NCBI GenBank assembly: GCA_934130235.1
Contig: CAKOXU010000012.1
Coordinates: forward strand, 1-23,503
Origin: an uncultured Bacilli bacterium
GTDB taxonomy: Bacteria; Bacillota_I; Bacilli_A; RF39; UBA660
Direction of reading: 5' to 3'
Length of the DNA: 23,503 nucleotides
Below the pieces are notes generated by a model. That model saw only the letters and a list, made by a program, of their open reading frames with translations, was not told the origin of the DNA and did no database searches. This document shows positions 15,102 to 23,467 of the stretch, piece after piece. The position numbers and the translations under genes were made by a program. Position 1 is the first letter of the stretch. Every line of letters starts with the position of its first letter.

Positions 15102-15740
15102 TTACCAATTAATTTTTTTATCTAAATATTTATTTATTTTTGAAAATGGTTTTGAGCCAAAAAAGCCTCTTGATGCAGATAGAGGAGATGGATGAGCTGA
15201 CTCTATTATTATGTGCTGAGGATTTGTTATTAATGCTTTTTTACTTCTTGCATAATTTCCCCAAAGTACAAAAATTACTCTATCTTCTCTATCGTTTAAA
15301 AGTTTAATTATTGTATCCGTAAATATTTCCCAACCCTTATCCTTATGAGATAAAGGCCTATCCTTTTCAACTGTCATTATTGAATTTAATAAAAGAACAC
15401 CTTGTTTAGCCCAATCTGTTAAATCAGTATTGATTCTTTTAATATTTAAATCATTATAAAGCTCTTTAAAAATATTTTGAAGTGATGGTGGAATTTTTAC
15501 ACCTTGTTTAACGGAAAAAGATAGGCCATGTGCTTCATTTTCTCCATGATAAGGATCTTGTCCCAAAATTACAACCTTTACTTCATCATAATCTGTAAAT
15601 CTTAATGCATCAAAGATGTTATTATAAGGTGGAAAAACTCTTTTCATTTTATATTCTCTTTTTACAAAGATTCCAAGTCTTTTAAAATATTCTTTTTTAA
15701 ACTCATCTTTTAATACTATATCCCAATTCTTATTTATCAT
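15102..15740 (-). CDS. ung: Uracil-DNA glycosylase, family 1
   Basis: Removes uracil from DNA as the first step of base excision repair. The 212-residue protein has the water-activating motif GQDPYH in VVILGQDPYHGENEAHGLSF and the minor-groove motif HPSPLSASRGFFGSKPFS near the C-terminus. GVLLLNSIMTV and VIFVLWGNYARSKK are also conserved. Length is normal. The start overlaps the end of lgt by 11 bases, showing operon structure with lgt and the YvlD-like gene. Confidence 0.98.
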   Translation of the reverse strand: MINKNWDIVLKDEFKKEYFKRLGIFVKREYKMKRVFPPYNNIFDALRFTDYDEVKVVILGQDPYHGENEAHGLSFSVKQGVKIPPSLQNIFKELYNDLNIKRINTDLTDWAKQGVLLLNSIMTVEKDRPLSHKDKGWEIFTDTIIKLLNDREDRVIFVLWGNYARSKKALITNPQHIIIESAHPSPLSASRGFFGSKPFSKINKYLDKKINW

Positions 15741-16491
15741 TTAAACTCCTTACTAATACTATTAATCCTATTATTATACTTATTAAAGATACTAGTTGTG
15801 CTACTTTTATATTAAATAACATTAAACTATCTGTTCTTAATCCTTCAATAAAAAATCTAATTATACCATATAAAATTAAGTATAAACTTGTATTTATGCC
15901 TCGTTTTTTTAATATTTTATTTAAAATTAAAATAATTATTAGTATTATTATGCACCCAAATGATTCATATAAAAATGTTGGATGATGATAATTATAATCA
16001 ATATACATTCCATTTATTATAAAATCTGGTATACCAAGCCTTTTTAGAGTATTATATGAGGTTATAGGTCCATATGCCTCTTGATTAAAAAAATTACCCC
16101 AGCGGCCTATTGCCTGTCCCAAAACGAGTGCGACTGAAAAAATATCGGTAATGTCTAATAAATTAATACTGTTTTTTTTGCAATATATAAATATTACAAT
16201 TAATCCAGCTATTATTCCACCATGTATGGCTAAACCACCTTCCCATATTTTAATTATATCTAATGGATGGTATAAATAATAATTTAAATTAAATATACAA
16301 TAATATAGTCTAGCTCCTAATATTGAAAAAATTACTAAATAAAAGAACATATCTGATATACTTTCTTTTTTTATACCTTTTTTGTGTGCTTGAGTTGTTA
16401 TTATAAAATAAGCTATTATTACTCCAATCAGTATAAAAAAGGAGTACCATTTGATACTGATAGGCCCTATCTGTACTAGTATACTATTCAT
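15730..16491 (-). CDS. lgt: Prolipoprotein diacylglyceryl transferase
   Basis: A membrane enzyme that transfers diacylglycerol from phosphatidylglycerol to the lipobox Cys of prelipoproteins. The 253-residue protein has about seven helices. GGLAIHGGIIAGLI (85-98) carries the conserved His-Gly-Gly motif. The signature GRWGNFFNQEAYG (129-141) includes the essential Arg. HPTFLYES and YGIIRFFIEGLRTD are further conserved stretches. The ATG overlaps the stop of the YvlD-like gene (TAATG), so translation is probably coupled. Together with uvrB this resembles the uvrB/yvlD/lgt neighbourhood of Bacillus. Confidence 0.97.
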   Translation of the reverse strand: MNSILVQIGPISIKWYSFFILIGVIIAYFIITTQAHKKGIKKESISDMFFYLVIFSILGARLYYCIFNLNYYLYHPLDIIKIWEGGLAIHGGIIAGLIVIFIYCKKNSINLLDITDIFSVALVLGQAIGRWGNFFNQEAYGPITSYNTLKRLGIPDFIINGMYIDYNYHHPTFLYESFGCIIILIIILILNKILKKRGINTSLYLILYGIIRFFIEGLRTDSLMLFNIKVAQLVSLISIIIGLIVLVRSLNDK

Positions 16492-16871
16492 TATTTTTTT
16501 CCTTTATCTAAATTTTTTATTATTTTATCTATTATAGTATTCATTAAAGATATTATTATTGATACAAAGAATAAAGAAAAAATACCATGAACCTGAAAGT
16601 GATTTAATAATATTAAATCAGTTAATTTTAATATTAACATGTTTATAATTGGATAAAATAAACCTAAAGTAATTGCAGTTATAGGTAATGTTAACCATAC
16701 AATTAAAGGCTTAATAGTTCTATTTAATATAAATATTATTAATACAGCTATTAATCCCCAAAATCCATAATATGAATTATCTATATATATAACTTTAGGA
16801 AATATTACAGCTACTGTTATTAAAACAAGTGCATATCCTATCATGTGTAAAAGCCAATCTACCTTTTTCAT
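16491..16871 (-). CDS. YvlD-like four-helix membrane protein (phage holin 4 superfamily)
   Basis: A 126-residue protein with four predicted membrane helices: about 7-25, 33-50, 56-82 and 97-115. The stretch NRTIKPLIVWLTLPITAITLGLF is the family motif (N-x-hydrophobic-KP-x8-LP-x3-TLGLF). The family is named for a supposed phage holin, but chromosomal members such as Bacillus YvlD are ordinary envelope proteins of unknown role. No phage genes surround it. It sits between uvrB and lgt with short gaps, probably in one transcript. Confidence 0.88.
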   Translation of the reverse strand: MKKVDWLLHMIGYALVLITVAVIFPKVIYIDNSYYGFWGLIAVLIIFILNRTIKPLIVWLTLPITAITLGLFYPIINMLILKLTDLILLNHFQVHGIFSLFFVSIIISLMNTIIDKIIKNLDKGKK

Positions 16872-16895
16872 ATTATCACCTCTTATATTATATAC

Positions 16896-18845
16896 CTATT
16901 CACTTTTTAATTCAAATATAGCATCTCTTAATTCCATAGCAGATTCAAAATCTAAATTACGAGCTGCTTCTTTCATTTCTTGTTCTAATTTAAGTATTAA
17001 TTTTTCTTTATCCTTCTTACTCATTTTTAATGGTTTTTCTTCTTTTTCATTTATTTCATTAGTAATGATATCATGTACTTCTTTTTTTATTGTTTTTGGA
17101 ATAATATTATGTTCTTTGTTATATTGCTCTTGTATTTTTCTTCTTCTTTTTGTTTCACTTATTGCGGTTTTCATTGAATCTGATATTTCATCTGCATACA
17201 TTATAACTTTTCCCTCGCTATTTCTAGCTGCTCTACCAATTGTTTGAATTAAACTTCTATCACTTCTTAAAAATCCCTGTTTATCGGCATCCATAATAGC
17301 TACTAAACTAACTTCCGGAATATCAAGACCTTCTCTTAATAAATTTATTCCTACTAATACATCATATTTTCCTTTTCTGAGATCATTAATTATCTTCATT
17401 CTTTCTAATGTTTTAATTTCTGAATGAAGGTAAGCAACTTTTATATCAATATTTTTTAAATAAGTAGTTAGTTCTTCTGCCATTCTTATTGTCAATGTAG
17501 TAATCAATACTTTTTCATTTTTTTCTGTTCTAATATTTATTTCCTTAATTAGATCATCTATTTGATGTAATGTTGTTCTTACTTCTATTTCTGGATCTAG
17601 TAATCCAGTTGGTCGAATTAATTGCTCAACGACATGACCATGCGCTAAAGAAAGTTCATAATCTCCTGGAGTCGCTGAAACATATATAACTTGATTCAAT
17701 TTTTTTCTAAATTCATCAAATTTTAATGGTCTATTATCTAAAGCACTTGGAAGTCTAAAACCATAATCAACTAGTACTTCTTTACGTGCTCTATCACCAT
17801 TATACATTCCTCTAACCTGAGGCAATGTAACATGTGATTCATCTATAACTAATAAAAAATCTTCTGGAAAAAAATCAATTAATGTAGTTGGAGTATCTCC
17901 GGCTTTTTTGAGCGCTATTTGTCTTGAATAATTTTCAACTCCTCTACAAAACCCTGTTTCTTCAAGCATTTCTAAATCATAATTAGTTCTTTCTTCTAAT
18001 CTTTGATATTCTAAAAGTTTATTATTTTTTTTAAAATACTCTAATTGTTCTTTTAATTCTTGTCTTATATTTGACAAGGCTATTTTTAACTTTTCTTCAC
18101 TAGTTACAAAGTGACTAGCTGGAAATATACATAAATTTTTTTTTCTACTTTTAATTTCACCTGTTAGTGTATCAAATTCAGTTAATCGTTCTATCTCATC
18201 ACCAAACATCTCTATTTTGACACCCTTAGAATGTTGATTAACAGGTATTACTTCTATTATATCGCCCTTTACTCTAAAGGTACCTCTTTTAAAATCCATT
18301 TCATTTCTTTCATATAACATCTCTACTAATTTTTCTATTATATCGTCTCTATTTATTTTTTGACCAACAGATAGAGCGAGCATTTTATTTTTATATTCTT
18401 CCTTATCACCTATTCCATAAATGCATGATACAGATGCAACTACTATTACATCTCTTCTATTTAATAAAGCTGCAGTTGCCGAGTGCCTTAACTCATCTAT
18501 TTCATCATTTATTGATGCATCTTTTTCTATATATGTATCGGTTTTAGCAACATATGCTTCTGGCTGATAGTAATCATAATAAGAAACAAAATACTCAACT
18601 GCATTATTTGGAAATAATTCTTTTAATTCACTATATAATTGTCCTGCAAGAGTTTTATTATGCGCTAAAACTAAAGTTGGTTTATTAACTTCTTTAATAA
18701 CATTTGCTATAGTAAACGTTTTTCCACTTCCTGTAACACCAAGTAAAACTTGATCTTTAACATTTAAATTTATTCCATCTACCAAGTTTTTTATAGCCTG
18801 TGGTTGATCTCCACTAGGTGTATACTTTGATACTAGTTCAAACAT
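16896..18845 (-). CDS. uvrB: Excinuclease ABC subunit B
   Basis: The damage-verifying helicase-like subunit of nucleotide excision repair, partner of UvrA and UvrC. The 649-residue protein carries Walker A GVTGSGKT (36-43), the beta-hairpin YYDYYQPEAYV (89-99), DESHVTLPQVRGMYNGDRAR with the DESH box, and helicase motifs VLITTLTIRMAEELT, GINLLREGLDIPE and QTIGRAARN. A C-terminal UVR domain (LEQEMKEAARNLDFESAMELRD) binds UvrC. Length is normal and no key residue is missing. The start follows AAAGGAG. uvrA is not in the window; upstream lies the unrelated SipW/TasA-like operon, isolated by a terminator. Confidence 0.98.
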   Translation of the reverse strand: MFELVSKYTPSGDQPQAIKNLVDGINLNVKDQVLLGVTGSGKTFTIANVIKEVNKPTLVLAHNKTLAGQLYSELKELFPNNAVEYFVSYYDYYQPEAYVAKTDTYIEKDASINDEIDELRHSATAALLNRRDVIVVASVSCIYGIGDKEEYKNKMLALSVGQKINRDDIIEKLVEMLYERNEMDFKRGTFRVKGDIIEVIPVNQHSKGVKIEMFGDEIERLTEFDTLTGEIKSRKKNLCIFPASHFVTSEEKLKIALSNIRQELKEQLEYFKKNNKLLEYQRLEERTNYDLEMLEETGFCRGVENYSRQIALKKAGDTPTTLIDFFPEDFLLVIDESHVTLPQVRGMYNGDRARKEVLVDYGFRLPSALDNRPLKFDEFRKKLNQVIYVSATPGDYELSLAHGHVVEQLIRPTGLLDPEIEVRTTLHQIDDLIKEINIRTEKNEKVLITTLTIRMAEELTTYLKNIDIKVAYLHSEIKTLERMKIINDLRKGKYDVLVGINLLREGLDIPEVSLVAIMDADKQGFLRSDRSLIQTIGRAARNSEGKVIMYADEISDSMKTAISETKRRRKIQEQYNKEHNIIPKTIKKEVHDIITNEINEKEEKPLKMSKKDKEKLILKLEQEMKEAARNLDFESAMELRDAIFELKSE

Positions 18846-18868
18846 AATTATCTCCTTTCACTTTTATT

Positions 18869-18877
18869 ATTATAGCA
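18869..18877 (-). promoter_or_regulatory. uvrB promoter (extended -10)
   Basis: The minus strand reads TGCTATAAT, an extended -10, about 25 bases upstream of the uvrB ATG. It begins immediately after the terminator at 18882-18904. The -35 position overlaps that hairpin and has no clear TTGACA. Confidence 0.6.
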
Positions 18878-18881
18878 TGAA

Positions 18882-18904
18882 AAAGATAGTTTTACACTAT
18901 CTTT
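18882..18904 (-). terminator. Terminator ending the SipW/TasA-like operon
   Basis: On the minus strand AAAGATAGT (18896-18904) pairs perfectly over 9 bp with ACTATCTTT (18882-18890) around a 5-base loop, and the T-run TTTTTC follows. Its outer arm overlaps the stop codon of the 633-residue gene. It closes the six-gene operon. Confidence 0.85.
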
Positions 18905-20804
18905 ATTCTAAAGTTTGAGCACTGTCAAACCAATCCCAATTTTCTTGTACTGTAAATGGGTCGTCTTCTGTTCCAATACCTGATAATATTGTATTGTTTT
19001 TTAAATATATAACAGCTCTTACTTTTTGATTATAATAGCCTGTTCTAGACAATATTTCATTACCTACATTTGGATATAACACCCAAAAATCATTATCAAC
19101 AGCTCCAGGAGATCCAGTCATAGTAAACTGCTCCACATCTGATCCAAGATAATTATTTTCTTTAAAAACTGCTGAATTTGTTTGTGTTAATCTAATATTA
19201 TAAATGGTATTTAATGAACTGTTTGCTTTTATATAATCACTTACTGTAGGAAGAGCAACTTTACCACTAAAATATGGTGCTGTTCCTCCATGTATTTTTT
19301 TATCATTTGTTCTTTCCTCTGTTATTAAATCTAATATTGTATAATCTTTATCTCTTTCCATTACACCTGCATAGAAAGTTGCTTCTTCTATATGTGAATT
19401 TTCACTTGTGAAATCTACATCTATTTTATTTTTATCATCCTCATCATATATTCTATTATTTGGAGTCCAATCGCCTGCCCATGATTTATAGAAAGATGTT
19501 TTATATATTTTAGAATACCAAGCTTCCCAACCATAAGAATTAGATGATAATGGAGAAATTAGTTTTATAGTGTCATTAGAAGCAATGTTTAATATTTGAA
19601 ATGTTGTATTGGAGAAGTTTACGTAATTATTAACTTCTTTTCCACTGTAATAGTATTTGCTTGAATATGGTATACCTTCATCATATCCCGTTTCTGCCGT
19701 ATCTTTCCATAAACCAGCGCCTATTTCTAAATTACTAACTCCTTCACCTATATATCCTTGTCTTTTGACAACATATTTACCTGCTGTTGGCCATCTCACA
19801 AGAACAGAAGTTTCATAGATAGTTTTATTTCCAGCTCTATCCGTTGCCTGTAAATATATTTTGTACCATCCAACTTTTGTAAAATAGTTTGTGTTTTCTA
19901 TCTTAGTTGGAGTATCACCATTTTTATATATTTCTATGCTATATTCATTTATTCCAGATAAATCATCGGTTGCCGTAGCTAAATCTGTTCCATATGACGG
20001 ATCATCCAGTGTTGCGGTTAATGGATTAGAATCTAAACTAGAATTTTGAATAGCTTCTATTGGAGTAATTGTAGGAGATACTTTATCTATTTTTGTAATT
20101 GGTATAACTGCTGAACTAATATTACCTGTTTCATCTTTTATTTTAATTGATACTTCTTGATTAGAACTAAATACTTTTGATGGATTAGTTTGCCATGTAT
20201 TTCCATCATCAAATGAGTATTCTATTACATTTGTTCCTTCGTCGGGAACTACTGTCAAAGTAACATCTTGATTTGTCCAATCAGTAGGATTGCCAAGTAC
20301 ATTAAATCCAGCTGGAGCAATTATATTTACTTTATAAGTATGAGATTTAAAGAATGGGTATGTTGATTTAATAGTAAAATACAAGGTTTCAGTTGGTGGT
20401 GGATCATCTGTTAATCTACTAAATTTTATATTTAATGATTGAGTATTTTTTTTATTTCCACTTATTGTTGATTTATAAGTATCAGTATCATCTAATTTTT
20501 CACCATTTATTTCAAACTCATAGTTTTCACTAGCACCTTCACTATCTGATATACTAATTTCATAATTAATATCTGTTGTACTATATTTACTACCAAGAAA
20601 ATTATATATATTTATATCATAAGTTAAATTTGAATATGCAATATTAATATCACTAGCGTTTGTACTGAAATAAAATTCCGGTGTAGTTATATAGTGAGTT
20701 GTTTGCGTAATTTTAGCATATCTTGCATATGTTTGAATTGAAAGTATTGTAGGTATTATACATAATACCAGTATTAGGATAGTTAAGATTAATTTTCTTT
20801 TCAT
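18903..20804 (-). CDS. Large multidomain surface protein with SipW-type signal (TasA-like N-domain, Ig-like domains, C-terminal adhesin-like domain)
   Basis: A 633-residue secreted protein. The signal helix (5-22) ends in QTYARYAK (24-31), nearly the same junction as in the TasA-like protein at 22333. Residues about 40-165 form a beta-rich domain. Residues about 170-240 and 242-336 look like two Ig-like domains. The first contains VEYSFDDGNTWQ-like sequence (IEYSFDDGNTWQ, 194-205), and the second ends YLQATDRAGNKTIYETSV. From about 340 comes a separate domain with VNNYVNFSNTTFQILNI, SPLSSNSYGWEAWY, VRAVIYLKNN and SGIGTEDDPFTV. Outside the signal there is no cysteine. I see no LPXTG motif or C-terminal membrane helix. 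It is the last gene of the operon, one base after the gene before. It could be the tip or adhesin of a fibre, or a secreted matrix protein. Confidence 0.78.
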   Translation of the reverse strand: MKRKLILTILILVLCIIPTILSIQTYARYAKITQTTHYITTPEFYFSTNASDINIAYSNLTYDINIYNFLGSKYSTTDINYEISISDSEGASENYEFEINGEKLDDTDTYKSTISGNKKNTQSLNIKFSRLTDDPPPTETLYFTIKSTYPFFKSHTYKVNIIAPAGFNVLGNPTDWTNQDVTLTVVPDEGTNVIEYSFDDGNTWQTNPSKVFSSNQEVSIKIKDETGNISSAVIPITKIDKVSPTITPIEAIQNSSLDSNPLTATLDDPSYGTDLATATDDLSGINEYSIEIYKNGDTPTKIENTNYFTKVGWYKIYLQATDRAGNKTIYETSVLVRWPTAGKYVVKRQGYIGEGVSNLEIGAGLWKDTAETGYDEGIPYSSKYYYSGKEVNNYVNFSNTTFQILNIASNDTIKLISPLSSNSYGWEAWYSKIYKTSFYKSWAGDWTPNNRIYDEDDKNKIDVDFTSENSHIEEATFYAGVMERDKDYTILDLITEERTNDKKIHGGTAPYFSGKVALPTVSDYIKANSSLNTIYNIRLTQTNSAVFKENNYLGSDVEQFTMTGSPGAVDNDFWVLYPNVGNEILSRTGYYNQKVRAVIYLKNNTILSGIGTEDDPFTVQENWDWFDSAQTLE

Positions 20805-20805
20805 T

Positions 20806-21312
20806 TTACTCTCCTAAATATTGTTCTGATTCTATTACTATATCTAGTGAATCTTCCAAGTTAGCATATTCAAACTCATTTTTATTACTATCCCATTTTA
20901 TTTTTAGTTCATAACTGTGTTCTTCTTTTTCATTTGTATTAAATACATATATACCCGATTCATTATTTTCATTTAATATATTTGTATTTACACCATCTTT
21001 ATATAATTCTACAACTATAGGTAAATTGTTTGTTTTTTTTAATTTTATTCTATATGCTACTGCAACTTCAGTAAGCTGATCATGATCCGTGTTTAATACC
21101 TTAAAATTATATGATTCTATACTTCCGGGAATCATTTTATTTAAGTTTACTTTAATTGTATCACCTATATTAGTACTTATCTCCATTGTAGCTGTATGCC
21201 CTGTAGACATTCCATACACTTTAGTAGCATATTTAGCAAAAGTAAGTGTTGAGCACGAAAAAATAATTAGAATTAAATCAACTATCAAAATAGTTATTAA
21301 ATTCTTATTCAT
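20806..21312 (-). CDS. TasA/CalY-like secreted protein, second fibre subunit candidate
   Basis: A 168-residue protein. The signal helix (4-20) is followed by TFAKYATK (24-31), matching the AR/KY junction of SipW-dependent substrates. A TasA/CalY-type beta-sandwich follows: ATMEISTNIGDTIKVNLNKM, then IPGSIESYNFKVLN (61-74), the counterpart of the PG(T/S)xGxF(x)hxh(x)N/D motif in the other subunits, and YELKIKWDSN, the K-W strand. The signal helix contains Cys20. It follows the second SipW-like peptidase by 21 bases, so the pair may be a dedicated enzyme and substrate. The start is preceded by AGGTG. Polymerisation into a fibre is inferred from TasA. Confidence 0.75.
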   Translation of the reverse strand: MNKNLITILIVDLILIIFSCSTLTFAKYATKVYGMSTGHTATMEISTNIGDTIKVNLNKMIPGSIESYNFKVLNTDHDQLTEVAVAYRIKLKKTNNLPIVVELYKDGVNTNILNENNESGIYVFNTNEKEEHSYELKIKWDSNKNEFEYANLEDSLDIVIESEQYLGE

Positions 21313-21333
21313 ACTAACACCTACTTTCGTTAA

Positions 21334-21681
21334 TTAAAAATTAAGTTTTATTATATATTTACCTACAATATCTTCTTGTTTTATTGGCTCATCATTTGTA
21401 TTATTATTATCACCTTTTGTTGTAATAGGATCAAGACTTACTATTCTGTGTGTTATAAAAGAATTACCTAATTTATATGTTATTATATCATTTATACTAT
21501 AGCTATCTTGCTTTTTAATTATAATATAGTCACCTACTTCAAGTGTAGGAGACATGCTTCCTGTTTGAACTACAAAAATTCTATATCCAAGGAATTCTTT
21601 TTTTATTAGAAAAGATAGATTAATAATTATTAAAAGAATTAATATTGGAATTAATATTAATCTTAAAAAAGTTTTTCTCAT
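21334..21681 (-). CDS. SipW-type (ER-like) signal peptidase I, short form
   Basis: A 115-residue membrane peptidase. One N-terminal anchor helix (6-25) is followed by the catalytic domain. Ser42 lies in TGSMSPTLEVGD, His78 in FITHRIVSL, and Asp91 or Asp97 in TTKGDNNNTNDEP, then VGKYI. His in place of the general-base Lys marks the archaeal/ER class, which in Bacillus is SipW. Unlike the other peptidase in this operon it has no C-terminal membrane helix and ends soon after the last beta strand. The ATG overlaps the stop of the preceding gene (ATGA), indicating coupled translation with the anchored TasA-like protein. It may process the protein at 20806. Confidence 0.88.
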   Translation of the reverse strand: MRKTFLRLILIPILILLIIINLSFLIKKEFLGYRIFVVQTGSMSPTLEVGDYIIIKKQDSYSINDIITYKLGNSFITHRIVSLDPITTKGDNNNTNDEPIKQEDIVGKYIIKLNF

Positions 21682-22322
21682 TTTATCACTTCTTGTGCTT
21701 GTACATTTAATTTTAATTTATAATCAATATTCTTTTTTATTCCTATTTCAGTATCATTATCAGATTCAATCCATTTATATTCTAATACATATTTATTTGT
21801 AGTTTGTGAATTTAAATATACATTTAAATCTTTTATATTTTTATAGTCCGTCCATTCAGATACTATATATTTATTATTTTTCTTTAATTTATATTTTAGA
21901 TTAATTCCTTCTTTATTAATTTCATCAAATACTAAATTATACACTACTGAAAAAGAGTTTTTATTTTTTATATAGAAATTATACTTACCTGTACTTGCGG
22001 GTGCTATTTTATTTTGAGCTACAAATTTATTAGAAGAAAAAATTTTTATTTCCTTACTACCAATTATACTAAAATCATCTCTTACTAATACTTCTTCTGT
22101 TTCAGTATTGTCTTTTGATATAGTAATTTCTTTTATTGTTTCCTTTTCTTTCTCACAAATTTTACAAGTTTTATCGCATGTTATTTCAAATATATCTATA
22201 TTTTTTACCTTTAAAACATTGTTAATTAAACCTAATTTATATGCTACTAAAATTAAACTTAAAAAGAATAATAGTATTATAATTATTATTAAATATACAT
22301 TATTCTTTTTTTCTTTTTTCAT
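21678..22322 (-). CDS. Membrane-anchored TasA-like protein with CxxxCxxC motif, candidate fibre base
   Basis: A 214-residue protein. A basic N-terminus (MKKEKKNN) and long hydrophobic helix (9-28) lack the YARY/AKY junction of the other substrates, so it is probably not cleaved by SipW and stays anchored. Just outside the membrane is CDKTCKIC (Cys49, Cys53, Cys56). The following domain aligns by eye with the TasA-like protein at 22333: KIAPASTGKYNFYIKN (106-120) against KIAPGTTGSFNIVID, with EYKWIES as the shared K-W strand. It lies between the major subunit gene and the second peptidase, 10 bases after one and overlapping the other. In Bacillus, TapA nucleates and anchors TasA; this protein could play the same role without being its homologue. 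Tentative. Confidence 0.65.
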   Translation of the reverse strand: MKKEKKNNVYLIIIIILLFFLSLILVAYKLGLINNVLKVKNIDIFEITCDKTCKICEKEKETIKEITISKDNTETEEVLVRDDFSIIGSKEIKIFSSNKFVAQNKIAPASTGKYNFYIKNKNSFSVVYNLVFDEINKEGINLKYKLKKNNKYIVSEWTDYKNIKDLNVYLNSQTTNKYVLEYKWIESDNDTEIGIKKNIDYKLKLNVQAQEVIK

Positions 22323-22332
22323 ATTACCTCAA

Positions 22333-22926
22333 TTATTGTTGTATAGCTTGTTCTATTACAATTTCAACTGGGAAACTAACTGATTGAGATTGAAAATCAG
22401 TATCAGCTTTATTTGCTTCTTCTGTATTTAAATCTTCCCATTTCCATGAAATTTTAGTTTCAATTTTATCTGCTTCTGTAAATGCAGCTTTATTAGTTAA
22501 TTTTTTTAATGTTGGCTCTGATGCTGTTCCTATTGTTAATAAATTATTATCGCTTATATCACCTAAATAGAATTTTAAACCTTCTGGTAATGCTGTTGTA
22601 TTTTCTGGTTGTCCTATTTTAACTGAATAATTAAATGCTACTTCTGTTCCTGTTGGATCTATTACTATATTAAATGATCCTGTTGTTCCTGGTGCTATTT
22701 TATCTGCTGCTACATAATCAGTTGCCTCACGTGTAGCATTTAAAGTAAAATTATTTTCATATTTATTTGTTCCATCAGTCACATTTATTACCCATGCTGC
22801 TGCTGTTGTTTTTGCTGTTCCACTTGTTTTAAATACATATCTTGCATATGTTTGTGATACAAAATATCCAGTTACGACTGTTAACATTAGTGTTATAACT
22901 ATTAAAGCTAAATTTCTTTTTTTCAT
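22333..22926 (-). CDS. TasA-like SipW-dependent secreted protein, likely major fibre subunit
   Basis: A 197-residue protein. The signal helix (5-24) ends in SQTYARYVFKTSGTAKTTAA, with the YARY junction at 27-30. The mature part is Ala/Thr-rich and beta-rich: WVINVTDGTNKYENNFTL, KIAPGTTGSFNIVIDPTGTE (the TasA/CalY-type PG motif), FNYSVKI and TKISWKWEDL. There is no cysteine, no LPXTG and no C-terminal helix. It directly follows the first SipW-type peptidase, with a 4-base overlap (ATGA), the gene pairing seen for TasA/CalY systems. The ribosome binding site is AAGGAAG. The family forms extracellular amyloid-like or donor-strand fibres in Bacillus; self-assembly here is by inference. Confidence 0.82.
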   Translation of the reverse strand: MKKRNLALIVITLMLTVVTGYFVSQTYARYVFKTSGTAKTTAAAWVINVTDGTNKYENNFTLNATREATDYVAADKIAPGTTGSFNIVIDPTGTEVAFNYSVKIGQPENTTALPEGLKFYLGDISDNNLLTIGTASEPTLKKLTNKAAFTEADKIETKISWKWEDLNTEEANKADTDFQSQSVSFPVEIVIEQAIQQ

Positions 22927-23441
22927 ACTTCTTCCTTCTTTCTACTCTTATCGATTATTAAATAAATAACGATACCTAATAATAATATACCCATTATAAC
23001 AAATCCTAAACCTAACGGTTCTTTTAAAAATAATAATAAATGACCTAATCCTACGATTTTTGTTACATATTTTCCTTCTATTTGAGTTGGATTTATACTT
23101 TCACTATCCTCTACATTATTGTTATCACCTTTAGTTATATATGTTCCATCACTATTAATACTCTTTATTCTGTGTGTTACACATATATCATCAATTCGAT
23201 AAGCAACAATATCATTTTCTTTAAGTGTCTTAGTATCAATCTCTTTTACTATTACAACATCACCAACACTTATTTTTGACTCCATTGAATTTGACATAAC
23301 TATCATAGGTTTATATCCCATAAAATCAGGTATTTTATCTGGATATTTTATAGTTTTTATAATAATAGTAGTATTTATTATTATCAAGGGTATAAATATA
23401 ATAAGAAACAAACCCATTAATATTTTTTTTATTACCTTCAT
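22923..23441 (-). CDS. sipW: SipW-type (ER-like) signal peptidase I with C-terminal membrane helix
   Basis: A 172-residue peptidase. The N-terminal anchor is 5-29. The catalytic domain has Ser52 in VMSNSMESKISVGD, His90 in CVTHRIKSI, and Asp106 or Asp112 in TKGDNNNVEDSE, then IEGKYVTKI. A second membrane helix is at about 144-164 with a basic tail. The Ser/His/Asp set is that of Bacillus SipW, which cleaves TasA and TapA precursors, not that of the Ser/Lys peptidases. It is first in its operon, has a near-consensus promoter and the ribosome binding site AAGGAGG, and overlaps the TasA-like gene by 4 bases. The presumed substrates are the products at 22333, 20806 and 18903. Confidence 0.93.
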   Translation of the reverse strand: MKVIKKILMGLFLIIFIPLIIINTTIIIKTIKYPDKIPDFMGYKPMIVMSNSMESKISVGDVVIVKEIDTKTLKENDIVAYRIDDICVTHRIKSINSDGTYITKGDNNNVEDSESINPTQIEGKYVTKIVGLGHLLLFLKEPLGLGFVIMGILLLGIVIYLIIDKSRKKEEV

Positions 23442-23467
23442 GTATCCTCCTTATTATAATCAATATT

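Noticed and set aside
16491..16871. Prophage remnant suggested by the phage holin superfamily name
   Set aside because: The neighbours are uvrB, lgt and ung, the family has many chromosomal YvlD-type members, and no phage gene or attachment site is seen.
18903..22926. Sortase-anchored pilus
   Set aside because: No LPXTG-like motif, C-terminal hydrophobic helix plus basic tail, or sortase gene was found among the surface protein genes. The signal-peptidase genes belong to the SipW class.
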